5,775 nt of DNA, taken from contig JAFAJR010000307.1 in NCBI GenBank assembly GCA_019236085.1, forward strand, positions 1-5,775. Reading direction: 5' to 3'. The DNA is from Candidatus Dormiibacterota bacterium (GTDB lineage Bacteria > Chloroflexota > Dormibacteria > Aeolococcales > Aeolococcaceae). Each line of letters opens with the position of its first letter. Within the stretch, counting starts at the first letter, position 1. A model generated the notes under the pieces. The model did not search any database and was not told the origin of the DNA. It worked only from the letters and a program-made list of their open reading frames with translations. Below, piece by piece: positions 1 to 5,775 of the stretch. The translations under genes were made by a program, and so were the position numbers.

Positions 1-731
1 AATTCCAGCCACACCATCGAGCGGTACTGCTGGCGCAGGCGCATGCCGAGGCCGGGGGGAGCAGGCTGGATGATGCCGGCCCGCGGCGACGTGCACCGCT
101 CCTCGATCGCCCGCCGGAAGGCAGAGGCGCCGCGGCCTGGAAACACAGTTAGCGTCCGGCCCAGGTCATGCGCGCCGAAATGGCTGTCGCCTGCTCCCAG
201 GGCAGCACCGAGGCGGTCGCGGTGCTCGACGTAGAAGGTGTCCAGTCGCTGCCATGTCCCCGGCAGCACGGGCGCCGTGTGGCGCAGTTCGATGCCGTCC
301 ACCCGGTGTGTCTCGAGGAGCCGCCGCATACCGCCCGCCGACATCGAAGCGAACCACGTGGGCATGAAGGGGTGGGCGATGATCGCCAGCCCGCCCTGGT
401 CGTGGATTGCGTCAACAGTGTCCGCAACCGAAAGGTGCATGCGGATCTGGTGTTCGAGGAACAGTCCGACAATGTGGATCCCCGGCGGGAAAGTGGTGGT
501 CACCTCCTCGCCGCTCACGACATCCACGCCCAGCGCCGCTCCCGCGTCGCGCGCCTCTGCAACGTCGGTGAGCCGGTCATGGTCGGTGACGCACACCACC
601 GACAGCCCGACATCCGCCGCGGCACGAACCAGTTCCACCGGCGACACCAGCCCGTCGCTCCCCAGCGTGTGCGCATGCGGCTCCGCGAGCGACATCCCGG
701 CGAGCGAGGCCGCAGTCTCAGGCGACTGCAT
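1..731 (-). CDS. PHP-domain metal-dependent phosphoesterase (C-terminus cut by window edge)
   Basis: Probable cytoplasmic metal-dependent phosphoesterase of the PHP superfamily, closest in style to YciV/nucleoside-bisphosphate phosphatase-like proteins; the substrate is unknown. 243 codons are visible and the frame is open to the left edge, so the C-terminus is missing. PHP metal-site motifs appear in order: H19-A-H21 in EPHAHTLGSDG, T49-D-H51-D in VCVTDHD, the acidic SGEEV at 73-77, H86 in IHIVGL, H120 in IIAHPF, and D182-S-H184 in GAGDSHF. The ATG at 731 was chosen because GGAGA lies about seven bases upstream; a second in-frame ATG at 695 (residue 13) has no clear ribosome binding site. 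The start lies inside the end of the PAP2 gene, overlapping it by 14 bases, so the two are probably co-transcribed and translationally coupled. The usual Asp of the D-x-H-x-H motif is Glu17 here. The family call is secure; the substrate is not. Confidence 0.9.
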   Translation of the reverse strand, partial: MQSPETAASLAGMSLAEPHAHTLGSDGLVSPVELVRAAADVGLSVVCVTDHDRLTDVAEARDAGAALGVDVVSGEEVTTTFPPGIHIVGLFLEHQIRMHLSVADTVDAIHDQGGLAIIAHPFMPTWFASMSAGGMRRLLETHRVDGIELRHTAPVLPGTWQRLDTFYVEHRDRLGAALGAGDSHFGAHDLGRTLTVFPGRGASAFRRAIEERCTSPRAGIIQPAPPGLGMRLRQQYRSMVWLE

Positions 732-1677
732 GACGCGTCTCCGGGACAGCTGCCCGCTGAGCAGGGCCGCGCAGCACCCCGACGTGGGGTACGACGAACC
801 GCATCATTGCGAGCCAGCACAGCGTGGCGAAGACCCAGCCGGCGAGCACGTCGATGCCCCAGTGCTCGCCCAGGTAGATGACGCTGAAGCCCACCAGCAG
901 CGACCAGCCGAACAGCACCCACGCAGCGCGGCGGTACACGCCGAGCAGCGCAAAGAAGCTGAGCAGGGGATACGCGGCATGCAGCGAGGGGAACGCAGCC
1001 ACAGGGTTCGAGTTCAACAGGTGGTAATAGGGACTGATGTAGCTCGGAAGTGTTGTGTCCAGCAGCTTGGTGACGCCGTGGATGACACCGGCGTTCTCCG
1101 CGTACCACGGGGGTGCTGTGGGCAGCAGCAGAAAGATGAAGAACGCCAGGAAGGACATGCCCATGAGCGCCACGCTGTAGCGCAGGAACTGCGTGCGGTT
1201 CACGAGCCAGATGACAAGTCCGACGCCGAAGGGTATGGCAAAGTGCATGAAGTAGACGACGGTGGCGAGGTAGGCCAGGACACGACCCAACGTGCCGGTG
1301 AACGCCGCCTGCAGCACGGCGTTCGGATAGTTGCCGCCGAAGAACGTGTGCTCCCAGGACGCGATGTCGGTGACGTGCGGCGCGATGCCGGTCTTGGGAG
1401 CGATGTCGCGCATCGCCTCATAGCCGAGGAAGATCACCACGAATGGGATCCAGTCGCGCAGGAAGCCGAGGAAGCGCCCGCTCAGCAACGCGACGGGCAC
1501 CATGAGCAGGAGGATGTAGTCCGGCGAAACCGAGATGCCGCGCCAGATCATGATGGCCGTGGCCGAAGCGAGATACGCGAGCGAAATGATCACCAGCGGG
1601 CCGGGCCGGCGCGCCCGGCGCAGAACGGTGCTCACGCCGAGCCAGTCTATCGGCGCGGATCGCGCATTCGCTGTCAC
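718..1677 (-). CDS. PAP2-superfamily (Aur1/inositolphosphotransferase-like) integral membrane protein
   Basis: Polytopic membrane phosphatase or phosphotransferase, probably acting on a lipid-linked phosphate at the membrane. Of the catalytic PAP2 signatures, PSLH (residues 230-233) and GEHWGID (271-277, His and Asp four apart) are present; the classical KxxxxxxRP motif is not evident, as is usual in the Aur1-like PAP2_3 branch. Other branch hallmarks are an FFGG...P...LQ segment near residues 112-123 and PTAPPW at 186-191. About six to eight hydrophobic segments are visible, starting with LVIISLAYLASATAIMIW. The length is 319 residues from the GTG at 1677. The frame is open further upstream to a GTG at 1710 (330 residues) and a TTG at 1749; I preferred 1677 because the extra residues are polar, unlike the family, and overlap the control region. 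Neither GTG has a strong ribosome binding site, so the start is uncertain. It is first in a probable operon with the PHP gene, divergent from the two-component genes. Confidence 0.88.
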   Translation of the reverse strand: MTANARSAPIDWLGVSTVLRRARRPGPLVIISLAYLASATAIMIWRGISVSPDYILLLMVPVALLSGRFLGFLRDWIPFVVIFLGYEAMRDIAPKTGIAPHVTDIASWEHTFFGGNYPNAVLQAAFTGTLGRVLAYLATVVYFMHFAIPFGVGLVIWLVNRTQFLRYSVALMGMSFLAFFIFLLLPTAPPWYAENAGVIHGVTKLLDTTLPSYISPYYHLLNSNPVAAFPSLHAAYPLLSFFALLGVYRRAAWVLFGWSLLVGFSVIYLGEHWGIDVLAGWVFATLCWLAMMRFVVPHVGVLRGPAQRAAVPETRHAVA

Positions 1678-1694
1678 CTGAGATTGACCTGAGA
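1676..1694. promoter_or_regulatory. Perfect direct repeat with 11-base period, candidate response-regulator binding site
   Basis: ACCTGAGA occurs at 1676-1683 and again at 1687-1694, separated by TTG, so the copies are exactly 11 bases (about one helical turn) apart. On the other strand this reads TCTCAGGT-CAA-TCTCAGGT. Tandem repeats of this period are the usual site for OmpR/PhoB-family dimers, and such a regulator is encoded 55 bases away. The period is not a multiple of three, so protein coding does not explain it. It touches the preferred PAP2 start codon and lies roughly 50-70 bases upstream of the predicted response-regulator transcription start. The repeat is seen; its role is inferred. 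Confidence 0.5.
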
Positions 1695-1707
1695 AGTGGC
1701 GTCGCGT

Positions 1708-1719
1708 CACGGAACCGTG
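1708..1719. promoter_or_regulatory. Short palindrome near the predicted -35 position
   Basis: CACGG-AA-CCGTG forms a perfect inverted repeat with five-base arms and a two-base centre. It lies 13 bases before the TATACT box, so it covers the place where a -35 element would be; no good TTGACA match is present there. It could be an operator or chance, as five-base arms are common in GC-rich DNA. Confidence 0.25.
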
Positions 1720-1732
1720 CCCCAGCGGCCCA

Positions 1733-1738
1733 TATACT
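1733..1738 (+). promoter_or_regulatory. -10 box (TATACT) of the two-component operon
   Basis: TATACT is an AT-rich hexamer in otherwise very GC-rich DNA, one mismatch from the TATAAT consensus. Transcription would start about seven bases further on, near 1745, leaving only about four bases before the ATG at 1749. The message would thus be nearly leaderless, which fits the absence of a clear ribosome binding site there. No canonical -35 lies 16-18 bases upstream. The same AT-rich patch reads TATATG on the minus strand and could contribute weakly to a divergent PAP2 promoter. Confidence 0.55.
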
Positions 1739-1748
1739 CGAAGCGGCA

Positions 1749-2444
1749 ATGAGCGAGGGCACTCGCGTGCTCGTCGTCGATGACGAGCCGCACATCACGG
1801 ATTTCATCGCGCTGGGTTTGCGTCACGAGGGCTTCCAGGTGCGCACGGCGCCGGACGGCAGAGCAGCTTTGCGTGTGGTCGACGAGTTCAAGCCACAGCT
1901 GGTGGTGCTGGACCTGATGATGCCCCGGATGGACGGGTGGGAGCTGTGCCGCACCCTCGCCGGCGACCGCACCCGCGGCCTCATCATCCTCAGCGCGCGG
2001 GATGAGACCGGCGACCGCATCCAGGGCCTCGAGCTCGGCGCCGACGACTACCTGGTGAAGCCCTTCGAGTTCGGCGAGCTGCTGGCGCGGATTCGTGCGG
2101 TGCTGCGCCGGCGCAGCCCGGACACGCAGCGCGTGGTGAGCGCGGGCGACCTTCGCATCGACACCGCCACCCGCGAGGTGACGGTCGGCGAGCGCTCGCT
2201 CGAGCTTTCGGTGCGCGAGTTCGACCTGTTGCTGTTCCTCGCAGCCAACGCCGACCAGGTGCTGCCGCGCCAGCGCATCCTCGACGAGGTGTGGGGCTAC
2301 AACTTCTTCGGCGACGAGAACAACGTCGAGGTGTACGTGCGCTATCTGCGCCAGAAGCTGGGCGACATCGCACACGAGCGCATCCAGACAGTGCGCGGCG
2401 TCGGCTACCGGCTGCGCTCGGCGGTACCTGCAGCGGGGAGCTGA
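1749..2444 (+). CDS. OmpR/PhoB-family response regulator
   Basis: Cytoplasmic two-component response regulator and DNA-binding transcription factor, 231 residues, the normal length for the family. The receiver domain spans about residues 5-118, with acidic pocket D11-D12-E13, phosphoacceptor D55 in VVLDLMMP, switch S82 and conserved K104 in DDYLVKPF. The winged-helix effector spans about 130-226; its start (GDLRIDTATREVTVGERSLEL), the LSVREFDLL segment, the RYLRQKLGD recognition region and the C-terminal TVRGVGYRL wing are typical. The ATG at 1749 gives the expected short N-terminus before the first beta strand. It is preceded by a TATACT box and has no real ribosome binding site, suggesting nearly leaderless translation. 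The cognate kinase follows after three bases. It resembles MprA/TcrA-type regulators, but the target genes cannot be named from sequence; the adjacent 11-base-period repeat is a candidate site. All key receiver residues are intact. Confidence 0.96.
   Translation: MSEGTRVLVVDDEPHITDFIALGLRHEGFQVRTAPDGRAALRVVDEFKPQLVVLDLMMPRMDGWELCRTLAGDRTRGLIILSARDETGDRIQGLELGADDYLVKPFEFGELLARIRAVLRRRSPDTQRVVSAGDLRIDTATREVTVGERSLELSVREFDLLLFLAANADQVLPRQRILDEVWGYNFFGDENNVEVYVRYLRQKLGDIAHERIQTVRGVGYRLRSAVPAAGS
2435..2440 (+). promoter_or_regulatory. Ribosome binding site deciding the kinase GTG start
   Basis: GGGGAG lies seven bases before the GTG at 2448, inside the last codons of the response-regulator gene. 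It favours this GTG over the in-frame GTG at 2460. With only three bases between the stop and start codons, translational coupling of the two genes is likely. Confidence 0.6.
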
Positions 2445-2447
2445 CCC

Positions 2448-3920
2448 GTGCTGCGTCGCGTGGGGCACGCGCTGGCCTCGCTGCGCTGGCGGTTGACGCT
2501 GAGCTTTGTCGGCGTCCTCGCGCTTCTTTTGGCCGGTCTTGGCATTTACAACTACATCACCCTTCGCTCCACGCTGATCAGCAGCCGGACCCAGGCGCTG
2601 GACGCCGACTACACCACGGCCCGTGCGGTGATTGCACGGCTTGCTGACAACAGCTCTGCGACGGGAGGCCGCGTGCTCTGCGGGGCAGCCCCGGCGCTGG
2701 TGGCACGCTCCGTCGCCACCGTGGTGCAAGCGGCATCCGGTCAGAGCGTCACCGTCGTGGTCTACGACCGCTCGCTGGACGTTGCGGCAACAGTGCCCGA
2801 GAGCGCGAGCCCGCCGCACGTCGACACTGGGGTCCTCTACCGCGTCATTCTCACTGGAGTTCGCAGCGGCCCCCAGGTGCTCGACGGCAGCTCCGACCAG
2901 GACCTCGCGGTCGCCTTTCCCATCACTGTCCGCGGCTCGGTCTGCGGCATCGCGCAAATGACGACGTCGATGTCGCCGATCGCTGCGGTGCTGCGCGAGA
3001 ACCTGGTGGTGCTCGGCATCGGCGGCAGCGCTGCGCTCATCGCTGCGTTGGTCCTCGGATTGCTCATCACAGGCCGCGTGCTCCGGCCGCTGCGCCGGGT
3101 CACCGAGACGGCGGGACGCCTGGCTGGAGGCGACTTGCGGGCGCGCAGCAGCCTGGAGCCGCGCAACGATGAGGTGGGCCAGCTGGCGCGCAGCTTCGAC
3201 GACATGGCCGAGCGCATCGAGGCGGCATTCACCGCCCAGCAGCAGTCAGAAGCGCAGGTCCGCCGCTTCATCGCCGATGCCTCTCACGAGCTGCGCACCC
3301 CGGTGACGGCGCTCAAGGGCTACATCGACGTGCTCCGTCGCGGCGCCGGCCGCGACCCCGCGGCCCTGGATGCCGCGCTTGGATCGATGAGCGCCGAGGC
3401 GGACCGCATGCGCACCCTCGTCCTCGACCTGCTGACGCTGGCCAGGATCGACGCCCGCCGGGGGATGCAGCCGGAGGACTTCGACCTCGACGCCGAGGTC
3501 GGCCGGCTGCTCGACGAAGGGCTGGTGGGTATGCCGCCCAGCCTGGAGCGCCACCTTGCGTCCTCCCCGGCCCTGGTGCACGGCGACCGGTCGGCGGTGG
3601 CGGCAATCGTGCGCAACCTGCTGGGCAACGCCAACGCCTACGCCCCCGGAGCGGCGCAGCACTGGGCCACCACCGTGGAGGACGGCCGGATCCGCCTCGA
3701 CGTCCGTGACGAAGGACCCGGCATCCCGGCAGCGGACCTCCCTCATGTGTTCGAGCGCTTCTATCGCGGCGAGAAGACCAGGGCCCGGGAGGAAGGCGGG
3801 AGCGGCCTGGGGCTCAGCATCGTCCAGGGACTGGCCCGGTCGATGGGCGGCGACGCCGCCATTCAGAGCGCCGAGGGGCAGGGCACCACCGTCACCGTCT
3901 GGCTTCCCCGCGCCGTCTGA
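2448..3920 (+). CDS. Membrane sensor histidine kinase with HAMP domain
   Basis: Sensor kinase, 490 residues, partner of the preceding response regulator. Order of parts: short basic cytoplasmic N-terminus, first membrane helix about 14-36, extracytoplasmic sensor region about 37-184, second helix about 185-207, HAMP about 208-260, dimerisation/phosphoacceptor domain with H280 in DASHELRTP, then the ATPase domain. ATPase motifs are complete: N box with N390 and N394, G1 box DEGPGIP from D421, F box VFERFYRG, and G2 box GGSGLGL at 450-456. All catalytic residues look intact. The sensor region matches no domain I recognise. The protein has only two cysteines, C78 and C166, both in the sensor region near its two ends, so a disulfide linking them is possible. 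The GTG start is supported by GGGGAG seven bases upstream. The stop lies within a hairpin shared with the convergent ccdA gene. Family assignment is certain; the signal sensed is unknown. Confidence 0.96.
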   Translation: MLRRVGHALASLRWRLTLSFVGVLALLLAGLGIYNYITLRSTLISSRTQALDADYTTARAVIARLADNSSATGGRVLCGAAPALVARSVATVVQAASGQSVTVVVYDRSLDVAATVPESASPPHVDTGVLYRVILTGVRSGPQVLDGSSDQDLAVAFPITVRGSVCGIAQMTTSMSPIAAVLRENLVVLGIGGSAALIAALVLGLLITGRVLRPLRRVTETAGRLAGGDLRARSSLEPRNDEVGQLARSFDDMAERIEAAFTAQQQSEAQVRRFIADASHELRTPVTALKGYIDVLRRGAGRDPAALDAALGSMSAEADRMRTLVLDLLTLARIDARRGMQPEDFDLDAEVGRLLDEGLVGMPPSLERHLASSPALVHGDRSAVAAIVRNLLGNANAYAPGAAQHWATTVEDGRIRLDVRDEGPGIPAADLPHVFERFYRGEKTRAREEGGSGLGLSIVQGLARSMGGDAAIQSAEGQGTTVTVWLPRAV

Positions 3921-3932
3921 GCGCAGCTCAGA
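3916..3932. terminator. Hairpin between convergent genes, possible bidirectional terminator
   Basis: TCTGAGC-GCA-GCTCAGA is a perfect inverted repeat with seven-base arms and a three-base loop. It contains both the kinase stop codon (3918-3920) and the ccdA stop codon (3928-3930, minus strand). Position suggests transcription ending in both directions, but neither side has the run of T expected of an intrinsic terminator, so it may instead protect 3' ends or be an incidental result of facing TGA codons. Confidence 0.4.
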
Positions 3933-4665
3933 TGTCGAACGGGGACTGGAAGGAGTAGGAGCTCAGGAGCGTGAGCCGGCCGGTCGCCAGCAGCAGTCCG
4001 AACACAAGGAGGATGCCGCCGGCGATCAGATTGATCAGCCCCAGGTGGCGGTTCACAGCGCGGATGGTGCCCTGCAGGCGGTCGGCGAGCAGAGCGACCA
4101 GCAGAAAGGGGACGGCCAGCCCTATGCAGTACACCGCCATGAAGGGCAAGCCGCCGAAGTCTCGATTGGCGGCGACTGTGAGGATGGCCCCGAGCTGGGG
4201 GCCGAGGCACGGCGTCCAGCCGGCAGCGAACGTCAGCCCGAGGAGGAAGGCGCCGGCGGCGCCACGCCCCGGGGTCATGTGAAACCGCCGGTCGCGCATC
4301 AGCGGCCCGATGCGAAAAACGCCGAGGGTCTGCAGGGCAAGCACCACGATCACCGCTCCGCACACGCGGTTGACCAGCTCCAGGTTGCGCGAGAACACGG
4401 TGACGTCCAGGACCTGGAACACGTAGTACACAGCGATGAACACCACGCTGAAGCCGAGGACGAATGCCACGCCGTTGGCCAGCACCGGCACCCGGGAGGT
4501 GTCCTCCACCACGCCGCCGTCAGCTGCGGCGAGCGCCGGCCGCCCCGCCCGGCCGCTCAGGTACGCCGCGTAGGCGGGCATCAGTGGGAAGACGCAGGGC
4601 GAGAGGAACGACACCAGGCCGGCGAGGAAGGCGACGGGATACGAGGGGCCGGCGCTCAGCAGCAC
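3928..4665 (-). CDS. ccdA: CcdA/DsbD-type thiol-disulfide electron transporter
   Basis: Cytochrome c biogenesis protein of the CcdA (DsbD transmembrane domain) family. It carries reducing equivalents from cytoplasmic thioredoxin across the membrane to extracytoplasmic thiol proteins, used in cytochrome c maturation and other envelope redox steps. The 245-residue length is normal for the family. Paired redox cysteines are present in both signatures: C24 in LSPCVFPLMPAY and C153 in GWTPCLGPQLGA. About six membrane helices are visible (roughly 10-32, 62-85, 100-118, 137-162, 172-196 and 207-229), with a loop at 33-60 rich in Ala and Gly. C102 and C180 are extra. The start is GTG at 4665, with no strong ribosome binding site; it lies 23 bases after the end of the Asp-box protein gene, so they are probably co-transcribed. 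No thioredoxin-like or ResB/ResC partner is visible, though one could lie beyond the right edge. The protein converges on the sensor kinase. Confidence 0.93.
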   Translation of the reverse strand: MLLSAGPSYPVAFLAGLVSFLSPCVFPLMPAYAAYLSGRAGRPALAAADGGVVEDTSRVPVLANGVAFVLGFSVVFIAVYYVFQVLDVTVFSRNLELVNRVCGAVIVVLALQTLGVFRIGPLMRDRRFHMTPGRGAAGAFLLGLTFAAGWTPCLGPQLGAILTVAANRDFGGLPFMAVYCIGLAVPFLLVALLADRLQGTIRAVNRHLGLINLIAGGILLVFGLLLATGRLTLLSSYSFQSPFDI

Positions 4666-4688
4666 GGCGCCAGCGTAGCCAGTGGGGC

Positions 4689-5775
4689 TCAGGGAGGCCC
4701 TTCCACGTAGTAGTGCTGGCGCCAGCGGATCAGCCCATACAGGATGAGCAGCACGAACACCACCTCATAGACCAGCGGCACCGGCCAGTGGAAGATGGTC
4801 GACAGGGCGTCGAGAGCTCCGCTCTGCTGCGGCGCCGGCGCTGTGATCACAGTGTGCGCCGGGGTGGGCGTCGGCTCTGGCGGGGCCGTTGCAACGACCT
4901 TGGGCACCGGGGCTCCCGGCGTCTCGGGCACCAGCTGTGGCGGGGTCGGCGCTGTCGTGTCCACCTCGGTGTAGACCGCGGCGACGGCGCTTGGAGGATC
5001 CAGCGCCACCATCAGCGTGATCGGGCTGGTGGGTTCGAAGCCGATCGACTCGACGTTCTTGCTGCTGCTGGGCAGCCCCGAGTCTGCGGGGGTGAAGTTC
5101 TGGCCACCGTCCGTGGAACGAAGGAGGTCACCGCCAGTGGATCCACCCGCATCGGCCCCGGCGTAGGCCAGGTTCGGGTCGAGGGGGCTGAAGCCGACGA
5201 CTGTCACACCCAAGGCTGCGGGCACACCGTTGCTGGCGGTCCAGGTGTTGCCTGAGTCGCCGCTGCGGAAGAGCCCCTTTGTGGTGGCGCAGAGCAGCGG
5301 CCGGTGGGGCACCGCCTGGTCGATGGGGCCGGCGCTGAGCGAGGAGACGACGGCGTTGGAAGGAAGCCCGTCGGTGAGCGGGGTCCACGTCCCGGACGCA
5401 GTGCCGCGGAAGAGATAGCCGTTGCCGAGCTGCCCGTTGTCACTTCCAGCGATCAGGGTCAGCTGCGGCGTGTTCGCGGCCACGGCGAGGGCTGCGATGG
5501 ACAGGCCCGAGAGACCGGCCGAGTGCCAGGTGATCCCATCGGGGCTCACCGCCACCCCGGAGTTCGTGCCCGCGGCGACACCGTCGAGGCCGAAGGCGAG
5601 CGAGCGCACGTCGAGGCTCGGGAGGCCTGACGAAGAAGCGGCTGTCCACGTGGTCCCGGCGTCGCTGCTGGCGTAGACGCCCGCACCATCGCTGCCGGCC
5701 AGCGCGTCCTGGGCGTGCCGGACGTCGAAGCCGACGACCCAGAACCGACCCCCCGCCAGGGTGCGTTGCCAGGTA
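4689..5775 (-). CDS. Extracytoplasmic Asp-box (BNR/Ycf48-like) beta-propeller with C-terminal membrane anchor (N-terminus cut by window edge)
   Basis: The frame is open from the right edge to TGA at 4689-4691, giving the C-terminal 361 residues; the start and any signal peptide are outside the window. Asp-box motifs (S-x-D-x-G-x-T-W), which mark turns of sialidase, sortilin and Ycf48 propellers, occur at in-window residues 36-43 (SSDAGTTW), 77-83 (SPDGITW), 171-178 (SGDSGNTW) and 220-227 (STDGGQNF), plus a degenerate one near 124-131. A proline- and threonine-rich stalk follows at about 274-317, then one hydrophobic helix at about 333-350 (VYEVVFVLLILYGLIRW) and a short tail. The tail after the helix has Arg residues next to it, suggesting an external propeller and cytoplasmic C-terminus. 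No sialidase catalytic residues can be identified, so I would not call it a sialidase. Structural or assembly roles are possible. ccdA follows 23 bases downstream on the same strand. Function is unknown. Confidence 0.8.
   Translation of the reverse strand, partial: TWQRTLAGGRFWVVGFDVRHAQDALAGSDGAGVYASSDAGTTWTAASSSGLPSLDVRSLAFGLDGVAAGTNSGVAVSPDGITWHSAGLSGLSIAALAVAANTPQLTLIAGSDNGQLGNGYLFRGTASGTWTPLTDGLPSNAVVSSLSAGPIDQAVPHRPLLCATTKGLFRSGDSGNTWTASNGVPAALGVTVVGFSPLDPNLAYAGADAGGSTGGDLLRSTDGGQNFTPADSGLPSSSKNVESIGFEPTSPITLMVALDPPSAVAAVYTEVDTTAPTPPQLVPETPGAPVPKVVATAPPEPTPTPAHTVITAPAPQQSGALDALSTIFHWPVPLVYEVVFVLLILYGLIRWRQHYYVEGPP

Noticed and set aside
1602..1619. CCGGGC...GCCCGG inverted repeat
   Set aside because: It falls within Arg/Pro/Gly codons of the PAP2 N-terminus; GC-only palindromes of this size are expected by chance here.
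1684..1689. TTGACC as a -35 box for the response-regulator promoter
   Set aside because: It is 43 bases from TATACT, far beyond usable spacing, and no -10 lies 16-18 bases after it; it is better explained as part of the direct repeat.
238..1692. 484-codon open frame on the plus strand
   Set aside because: It lies opposite the PHP and PAP2 genes, which have clear family motifs; its product is rich in Arg, His, Glu and Gln with no domain, typical of antisense frames in GC-rich DNA.
1707..2957. 416-codon open frame on the minus strand
   Set aside because: It is antisense to the response regulator and kinase, whose motifs are complete; its composition is low-complexity and it has no recognisable fold.
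3556..4710. 384-codon open frame on the plus strand crossing from the kinase into ccdA
   Set aside because: It overlaps the kinase ATPase domain in another frame and runs antisense to ccdA; no domain and a shadow-like composition.
4464..5255. 263-codon Arg-rich open frame on the plus strand
   Set aside because: It is antisense to ccdA and the Asp-box propeller, is dominated by Arg and Gly, and has no motif.
4689..5775. Calling the Asp-box protein a sialidase
   Set aside because: Asp boxes are structural and shared by many propellers; no catalytic Arg triad, Tyr/Glu pair or FRIP motif could be identified in the visible part.

Overview
The window is high-GC bacterial chromosomal DNA, densely coded, with GTG starts, a nearly leaderless response-regulator gene and short gene spacers. 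This style, and the family variants present (an Aur1-like PAP2 protein with a PTAPPW motif, an MprA/TcrA-like two-component pair, a short CcdA), suggest an actinobacterium or a related high-GC lineage such as Chloroflexota/Dormibacterota. Sequence alone cannot settle which. There is no rRNA, tRNA, CRISPR array, insertion sequence or phage gene.

Layout: (1) positions 1-731, minus strand, hold the N-terminal 243 codons of a PHP-domain metal-dependent phosphoesterase that runs off the left edge. (2) Positions 718-1677, minus strand, hold a PAP2-superfamily membrane phosphatase/phosphotransferase whose end overlaps the PHP start by 14 bases. (3) A short divergent control region (about 1678-1748) carries a TATACT -10 box, a small palindrome and a perfect 8-base direct repeat with an 11-base period. 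(4) Positions 1749-2444 and 2448-3920, plus strand, encode an OmpR-type response regulator and its membrane sensor histidine kinase, three bases apart. (5) A 7-bp-stem hairpin containing both stop codons separates the kinase from the convergent (6) CcdA-type thiol-disulfide electron transporter (3928-4665, minus). (7) Upstream of ccdA, 23 bases away on the same strand, is the C-terminal 361 codons of a secreted Asp-box (BNR/Ycf48-like) beta-propeller with a proline-rich stalk and a C-terminal membrane anchor, which runs off the right edge.

How they may work together: the two-component pair probably senses an envelope condition. The 11-base-period repeat between it and the divergent PAP2-PHP operon is the geometry expected of an OmpR/PhoB-family binding site, so autoregulation and/or control of the PAP2-PHP operon is a reasonable hypothesis. 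The kinase's only two cysteines both lie in its extracytoplasmic domain, and a disulfide-reducing-pathway gene (ccdA) is the convergent neighbour, which raises a redox-sensing possibility. The individual genes are recognisable families. I see no clearly new system; the interest is in the regulatory architecture and these associations.
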